This document shows, one piece after another, positions 32,398 through 37,313 of a DNA stretch of 37,313 nucleotides. The stretch's first letter is position 1. Every line of letters starts with the position of its first letter. The position numbers and the translations under genes were made by a program. Under the pieces are notes generated by a model, which saw only the letters and a program-made list of their open reading frames with translations, was not told the DNA's origin and did not search any database. The DNA comes from Bacteroides sp. Lineage in GTDB: Bacteria > Bacteroidota > Bacteroidia > Bacteroidales > Bacteroidaceae. The stretch is taken from assembly GCF_029057325.1 (NCBI RefSeq), contig NZ_JAICZW010000028.1:1-37313 (forward strand), written 5' to 3'.

Positions 32398-32405
32398 TAT
32401 TTTTG
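32398..32405 (+). promoter_or_regulatory. -7 element of the SNF2 helicase gene
   Basis: TATTTTTG matches TAnnTTTG, 67 bases upstream of the chosen ATG at 32472. TTG at 32373-32375 is a rough -33 match with a 22-base spacer. It lies inside the longer open frame from 32313 and so argues for the downstream start. Confidence 0.5.
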
Positions 32406-32471
32406 CCGGAGATTTTGACAGGTTACAATCTCAGCCTACATCTACATACCCTAACCAAACATTATAACACT

Positions 32472-35400
32472 ATGCAGGAAAGCCGGATACTCAGAGTGGA
32501 CCACGCCCCAATCAGCATGTTAAAGCCCCACGAAAAGAAGTTGCTATGCTTCTACGCCTACATGGGCGCAGAAGTCACGGACAAGCACCTGGAGCTTTTC
32601 AGAAAAGCGCAACATGCGCATGGCACAAATCCGAATGAAAGCGTCAAGCAACTGGTGAAGCTCTCCTTTCTGGACTTATATGATTATGATTGGCAAACCA
32701 GAAAATACACGTATCATGTCGCCAACGACTTCTATCTCACCGCACTGCATTTCCTGATAACCCGGCAACCGGAATGGCTTTCCGAATTCGAAAGCCTGAA
32801 AATCAAGCGGGATGCTTGTTCCGTCGGCATCTCCCAACATATCGCGGCAAGCAACCATGGGGAAAAGACAAACAACTCGTTTCTTTCCAACCAACAGATT
32901 TCCTGCTTGCTTCCCGTTGCTTTCGAACCTGTATTCATACAGCTGATACTCGGTATGGACGAAAAGCTGTTCCACCAAACAATCCTCACCCTCTTAGTCT
33001 ATATACAGAAAAACGACCTGCTCGACACCGAAGACATCATGCCGACGTTGCTCCAACAAAAACAGCTGTCGCCCACCGGCAGGAGGGAACTGGAAGAGGC
33101 ACTTGCCCTATACCGCTATTATTCGCACGGAGTGTATGCGCCACCGGCCCAAACGCCACAAACCTTGTTCGGGATGATACTCGAAGGTGTACGCGCCATG
33201 CATGCGCAAAAGTATCAGGAGGCAATAGCCTTCTTTGACAAGGCACTGAAAATACGCAATAAGAAGGCAAAGGAGAAAAACATCTTCGACAACTTCCTGA
33301 ACTGCTATTTTCTGATGATGAGTTATGTGCACGAAGGTTCGTCGGACAGCATGAAGAAGCTGAAGCAGTTCTTGAAGAAAAGCATCGCCAAAGATGTCCC
33401 CGATATGCAGTTGGCATCCATCGTTGCAGATGCTTTCAGCAACGAAAAGACAGAAGCCAAGCCGTATCTGATAGAGCGTCTGTTCGTTGAAGACAAATTC
33501 AATCTCAGCTCTACCCCCGCGACCAGGCACATGGGATATCTGTTCTATAAATACTTCGGCGTGAAATCCGGCAAACTTCCGGACGGGCAAGATCAAACAA
33601 TCCCCCGGCAGGCCATCTACAGGCACGAGCTGTCCGCCTACCTGCCTCTGTCTCAAGAAGAGAGACAAAAGCTGACCGATGCCTATGGGGACGCTCCCGC
33701 CCTGACATCCATTCCGCGGAAGCAGCCTTGGGAAATCGTGATAGAAAACATCCTGAAAAGGGAACAGGAACAAAACAGAGACAAAGACGCCCAAAAGGGA
33801 CGCTTGGTGTATCTGCTCAGAGGGGCCAACCTGGTGGAGATACGCGAACAAAACCGCTTGAAATCGGGCACATGGAGCAGCGGCAAGGCTATATCTGAAG
33901 CACGCTACCTGAGAGAGGGCTCCCCATGGATGGACGAAACGGACTATGAAGCACGCGACCTCTTGCTGAAGAGCAAGAGCTATATGTTCTACATGGAAGA
34001 TATCCTGCCCGCCTTGGTGGACTGCAACCGGGTATTCACAGGCTCCCATCCTCCTTTCATCCCCGTCACGGTCTATGAAGAGAAGCCCTGCTTATACATC
34101 ACCCCAAGCAAGGAAGGATTCGCTGTGACATCCAACATTCCATTGTCCAAAATCAATGGAAACATCAAGGAGCACATCGTACTGAAGGAATCGGAAACAC
34201 AATATGCGGTGATTCCCATCACCGACAAACAATGGAACTACTACAAGCGCCTGATGAACGTGGGCGTCTTTCCCCCCGAAGCCGAACAGGCCTTGAAGAG
34301 CTTTCTGTCTCAAATCAGCAAGACGGTAGAGGTGTGCTCTCCTTTGTTGGGAAAAGGCTCCAAACTGAAAGACGTGGATGGAAACGCAAGCATCTGCCTG
34401 CAAGTGGCTCCGGAAGGCGACTACTTCCACATAACCTCCTACGTAAGACCTCTGCCCGGCGGACAGAGGACGTTTGCGCCCGGAGAAGGGACATCCGTCA
34501 TAATCGAAAAAAGCGAAGGAAGATACCTGCAAGTGAAACGGGAACTTGACTTAGAACGAAACAACCGCAAGGTATTGGACAACTTCATGGAAGATTCGTT
34601 CGGTAAAGACCTCACCGAATTCGGCAACAACACGCTATCCATCTATGAAATGCTTGACCTGCTTGAATTCGTCCAGCAGAATCCCGACGCCTATTGCATA
34701 GAGTGGCCGGAGGGGGAAAGCCTGAAACTGCACACCTCCACAGCCGCCTCCAGCAGAAACATCAGCCTGAAAACCAAAGGCTACTGGTTTGAAGTGGAGG
34801 GCGAGGTGCGCATAGACGAACAAACCGTGCTAAGCATAGCCAAGCTGCTGGCACTGTTAGGAGGAGATAAGCCTGTCAAATATATCCGGCTGAACGAATC
34901 GGACTTCCTGAAACTGGACGACACCCTGCGGAAACAGTTGCAGAAGCTGGAAGCACTCACCGTTAAAGAGCGCAACAAGCTAAAAATATCCAGATTCAAC
35001 GCCAGCCTGCTGGACGAACTTCTGGAAGGAGAAGCGAACATCCAATGCGACAAGTCTGCCAACACCTTCTGCAAAAGAATACAGCAAAGCCGGGAACTGG
35101 CTCCGCAAGTCCCCGCCACCCTGCAAGCCTCCCTGCGCAACTATCAGGAAGACGGATTCCAATGGATCGTGCGGCTGAACAGCTGGGGAGCCGGTGCCTG
35201 CCTTGCCGACGACATGGGATTGGGAAAAACGATACAGGCCATCGCCTTCTTGCTGTATAAAGCGAACGAGGGAGCCTCGCTTGTGGTGGCGCCGGCATCG
35301 GTCATCCCCAACTGGAGGAACGAACTGCAACGCTTCGCCCCCACCCTGAAGGTCTCCATCCTCAACGAATCCTCCGACCGCAAGGCATTGATAGAGGCCG

Positions 35401-36503
35401 AAGCGGACGGCAGCGTAGTGCTCTCCACCTACGGCCTCCTGGTGACGGAAGAAGAAACCCTCACCTCGAAGAAGTGGAACGTCGTCTGCCTGGACGAAGC
35501 GCATACCATCAAGAACCGCGACACCAAGATGTCCAAAGTAACCATGCGCCTGCAAGCCGACAACAAACTGATACTGACCGGTACGCCCATCCAAAACCAC
35601 CTCAGCGAGTTGTGGAATCTGTTTGCCTTCATCACACCCGGCATGCTGGGCAGCTACGACCAGTTCTGCCACAAATACATCCTCCCCATCGAACAAGCCG
35701 GAAACAAAGAGAGACAACGCCAGCTGAAACGCATCGTGCAACCCTTCATGCTGCGCCGCACCAAAGCGGAAGTGCTGGAAGAGCTGCCCGACAAAATAGA
35801 AATCACCCTGCCGGTGGAACTCAGCGAAGAGGAGATGTCGGTATATGAACTCCTACGGCTTGAAGCCCAGAAAGAGATTGTGACGGCAAAGGCCGTCACT
35901 GTCAGCACCCTGGCGGCAATCACCCGCCTGCGCCAAGCCGCTTGCGCCATGTATCTGACCAACCCTGCGTTAGGAAAGTTCTGCTCCAAAATACAAATAC
36001 TTATCAGCCTCATCAACGAAATCAAGGAAGGGAACAACCGGGTACTGATATTCAGCCAGTTCACCTCGTTCCTGGAACTGGTGCGCCAAGCACTTGACGA
36101 AGCGAGCGAAACCTACCTCTATTTGGACGGCTCCAGCACCATGAAGCAGCGCGAAAAGATGGTCAAGCAGTTCCAGCAAGGCGAATGCCCGCTCTTCCTC
36201 ATCAGCCTGAAAGCCGGAGGACTGGGACTGAACCTGACCGGCGCCAACTACGTCATCCATCTGGACCCTTGGTGGAATCCTGCCATCGAGCAGCAGGCTA
36301 CCGACCGCGCCTACCGCATCGGGCAACAAAAGAAAGTGACCGTCTATCACCTGATAGCCCAACACACCATCGAGGAGAAAATACTACGTCTGCACCACAC
36401 CAAACGCAGCCTTGCCGACTCGCTGATAGAAGGCACCAACATGAGCCACAAACTGACGGAAAAGGAGCTGCTGGAATTGCTGACGGAAGAAGGCGAGGAA
36501 TAG
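32472..36503 (+). CDS. SNF2/Rad54-family DNA-dependent ATPase (helicase-like)
   Basis: A 1343-residue protein. The C-terminal 470 residues are a SNF2 motor: Walker A in DDMGLGKTIQA (about 914-924), VVAPASVIPNW, DEAH at 1008-1011, LTGTPIQNHLSELW, and the helicase C motifs VLIFSQF, LKAGGLGLNLTGANYVIHLDPWWN and DRAYRIGQ. Such proteins move along DNA and remodel nucleoprotein complexes. The N-terminal 870 residues are poorly defined, with a TPR-like stretch around AMHAQKYQEAIAFFDKAL. Large SNF2 proteins of this type are common in Bacteroides chromosomes. The start at 32472 (MQESRILRVDHAPIS) is favoured by the promoter at 32398; an in-frame start at 32313 precedes it. Role not established. Confidence 0.92.
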   Translation: MQESRILRVDHAPISMLKPHEKKLLCFYAYMGAEVTDKHLELFRKAQHAHGTNPNESVKQLVKLSFLDLYDYDWQTRKYTYHVANDFYLTALHFLITRQPEWLSEFESLKIKRDACSVGISQHIAASNHGEKTNNSFLSNQQISCLLPVAFEPVFIQLILGMDEKLFHQTILTLLVYIQKNDLLDTEDIMPTLLQQKQLSPTGRRELEEALALYRYYSHGVYAPPAQTPQTLFGMILEGVRAMHAQKYQEAIAFFDKALKIRNKKAKEKNIFDNFLNCYFLMMSYVHEGSSDSMKKLKQFLKKSIAKDVPDMQLASIVADAFSNEKTEAKPYLIERLFVEDKFNLSSTPATRHMGYLFYKYFGVKSGKLPDGQDQTIPRQAIYRHELSAYLPLSQEERQKLTDAYGDAPALTSIPRKQPWEIVIENILKREQEQNRDKDAQKGRLVYLLRGANLVEIREQNRLKSGTWSSGKAISEARYLREGSPWMDETDYEARDLLLKSKSYMFYMEDILPALVDCNRVFTGSHPPFIPVTVYEEKPCLYITPSKEGFAVTSNIPLSKINGNIKEHIVLKESETQYAVIPITDKQWNYYKRLMNVGVFPPEAEQALKSFLSQISKTVEVCSPLLGKGSKLKDVDGNASICLQVAPEGDYFHITSYVRPLPGGQRTFAPGEGTSVIIEKSEGRYLQVKRELDLERNNRKVLDNFMEDSFGKDLTEFGNNTLSIYEMLDLLEFVQQNPDAYCIEWPEGESLKLHTSTAASSRNISLKTKGYWFEVEGEVRIDEQTVLSIAKLLALLGGDKPVKYIRLNESDFLKLDDTLRKQLQKLEALTVKERNKLKISRFNASLLDELLEGEANIQCDKSANTFCKRIQQSRELAPQVPATLQASLRNYQEDGFQWIVRLNSWGAGACLADDMGLGKTIQAIAFLLYKANEGASLVVAPASVIPNWRNELQRFAPTLKVSILNESSDRKALIEAEADGSVVLSTYGLLVTEEETLTSKKWNVVCLDEAHTIKNRDTKMSKVTMRLQADNKLILTGTPIQNHLSELWNLFAFITPGMLGSYDQFCHKYILPIEQAGNKERQRQLKRIVQPFMLRRTKAEVLEELPDKIEITLPVELSEEEMSVYELLRLEAQKEIVTAKAVTVSTLAAITRLRQAACAMYLTNPALGKFCSKIQILISLINEIKEGNNRVLIFSQFTSFLELVRQALDEASETYLYLDGSSTMKQREKMVKQFQQGECPLFLISLKAGGLGLNLTGANYVIHLDPWWNPAIEQQATDRAYRIGQQKKVTVYHLIAQHTIEEKILRLHHTKRSLADSLIEGTNMSHKLTEKELLELLTEEGEE

Positions 36504-36562
36504 GGATGGCTTTATCCTATCTATCACCCATTTCTCTATGTTCTGTGTAGCGGAAGAGAAGT

Positions 36563-36892
36563 TCAGGCCGATGCGGAAAGAAAGCGGGAAAAGCCCTCTT
36601 CTACCTCTGCATTGGGAAATCCCAAATGATACATACCAAAGTACGGGTCATACCCCTTGATAGTCAGATATCCGCTCTGATATATCATCGGTATGGGATT
36701 CGTAAAAGAAACGTCCCCATTGTTGAGCACATCTTCCGTAACATATTCTATCATGTTCTCCAAACTATAGCCCCGCATACAGAGCAGATGCACCAGATAA
36801 GTAGGCGTGCCCGTCTCGAACCAATAACTGCCGAAGGCGTTGGCATCGAAAGCGTTGAGTACACTGAACGAAAAGACATCATCCTCAAATTC
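36563..36892 (-). pseudogene. Internal remnant of an AAA-ATPase-like/DUF1703 gene
   Basis: The translation FSVLNAFDANAFGSYWFETGTPTYL, then DVSFTNPIPMIYQSGYLTIKGYDPYFGMYHLGFPN, EVEEGFSRFL, is the middle of the Bacteroidales AAA-ATPase_like/PD-(D/E)XK nuclease family, whose full length is above 500 residues. The ATPase half is absent upstream (the frame turns into unrelated Cys/Phe-rich sequence beyond a poly-T8 tract near 36900) and the nuclease half is lost after residue FL (SASA stop). So about 105 residues of a decayed gene remain. Such genes are very numerous in these genomes and often decay. Confidence 0.75.
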
Positions 36893-37313
36893 ACAAAAAA
36901 AACAACAGACAACCAGATACAACCTTACATAAATTATAAATTTAAACCTTCTCCCGAACGACCTCTGCAAAAAGCTGAAACAAACCTTCAACGACATGGC
37001 AAAAATAGTGATGAAATCCGATAGACGCACATATTCGGTGAATGATTCTCTATTATGCAGCAATTTGCTCATGGTTATCAGGCTGTCGTGCTCCCAAATG
37101 AAAGCCGCAACAGCACATCGGGTACTTGCGAGACTTGAGAATGTAAAAACATTTTCCCTTCCCCTATCGCAGTCGGCCCGTTCCGGTGAAAAAACATCCT
37201 TCTCCCCCTTTCTACCCTGTTCTCCCTATCCGTTCCCTGTCCGCCCCCTACCAGGACCTATTCGGCTTCGGACGTTCTTCGGACAAACTCCACTCCCTAG
37301 GACCGAAGAATGT
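36893..37313. other. Right end of window, no gene seen
   Basis: About 420 bases with no supported gene. Open frames here on both strands are short, low-complexity or run out of the AAA-ATPase remnant. The last 150 bases are pyrimidine-rich. No RNA gene or strong hairpin is recognised. Confidence 0.4.

Noticed and set aside
33108..34049. Long antisense open frames within the SNF2 gene (also 34980-35741).
   Set aside because: They overlap a clear helicase frame in full and carry no recognisable motif.

Overview
The window looks like a member of the Bacteroidales, most likely Bacteroides or a close relative. The evidence is the aroC / M20 dipeptidase / topB / SNF2 helicase block, Bacteroides-type promoters (TAnnTTTG at -7, TTTG about 20 bp upstream), weak Shine-Dalgarno sequences and AraC regulators of the gut-Bacteroidales kind. 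Species cannot be fixed from the sequence alone. There are two regimes: a more AT-rich accessory segment (about 151-26570) and a visibly GC-richer chromosomal segment (about 26690 to the end).

The accessory segment is read as an integrated element. It is flanked by the same 53-bp tandem repeat (1-151 and 26581-26683), and a tyrosine recombinase (25225-26358) sits just inside the right flank. The left end (151-4.7 kb) is eroded: hairpins that could be transfer-origin relics, an AAA/DUF4143 ATPase, small orphan genes and a frameshifted unknown gene. No relaxase, coupling protein or tra gene is visible.

The cargo is two redox operons, each divergent from its own AraC-type regulator. Operon A (17793 down to 4790, minus strand, 14 tightly packed genes) runs: exported aldo/keto reductase, SDR, hexapeptide acetyltransferase, metallo-beta-lactamase-fold lipoprotein, MATE exporter, lipoprotein aldo/keto reductase, exported flavodoxin, NapH/NapG-like polyferredoxin, Tat-dependent aldo/keto reductase with two 4Fe-4S clusters, DUF1893, TonB-dependent receptor, ECF S-like membrane protein, TatA, TatC. 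Operon B (23729 down to about 19.5 kb) runs: RibD-like reductase, flavodoxin, aldo/keto reductase, carboxymuconolactone decarboxylase-cupin fusion, SDR, and a decayed flavodoxin. Both divergent promoter regions carry an 8-bp direct repeat at exactly 21-bp spacing, at nearly the same distance from a GCAAAATT box, so the two AraC proteins probably work in the same way.

My reading (inference): the island takes up a small molecule through the outer membrane, chemically reduces or modifies it in the envelope with electrons fed from the quinone pool through the polyferredoxin, and brings its own Tat translocase to export a folded Fe-S reductase. MATE, acetyltransferase and hydrolase-fold genes point to detoxification or modification of a reactive compound. 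The substrate is unknown.

The chromosomal part holds aroC, an M20 peptidase, topB and a large SNF2-family helicase. It also has two copies of an intergenic inverted repeat on either side of topB, a striking 94-bp palindromic heptad-coding repeat before the helicase, and a remnant of an AAA-ATPase-like gene near the right end.
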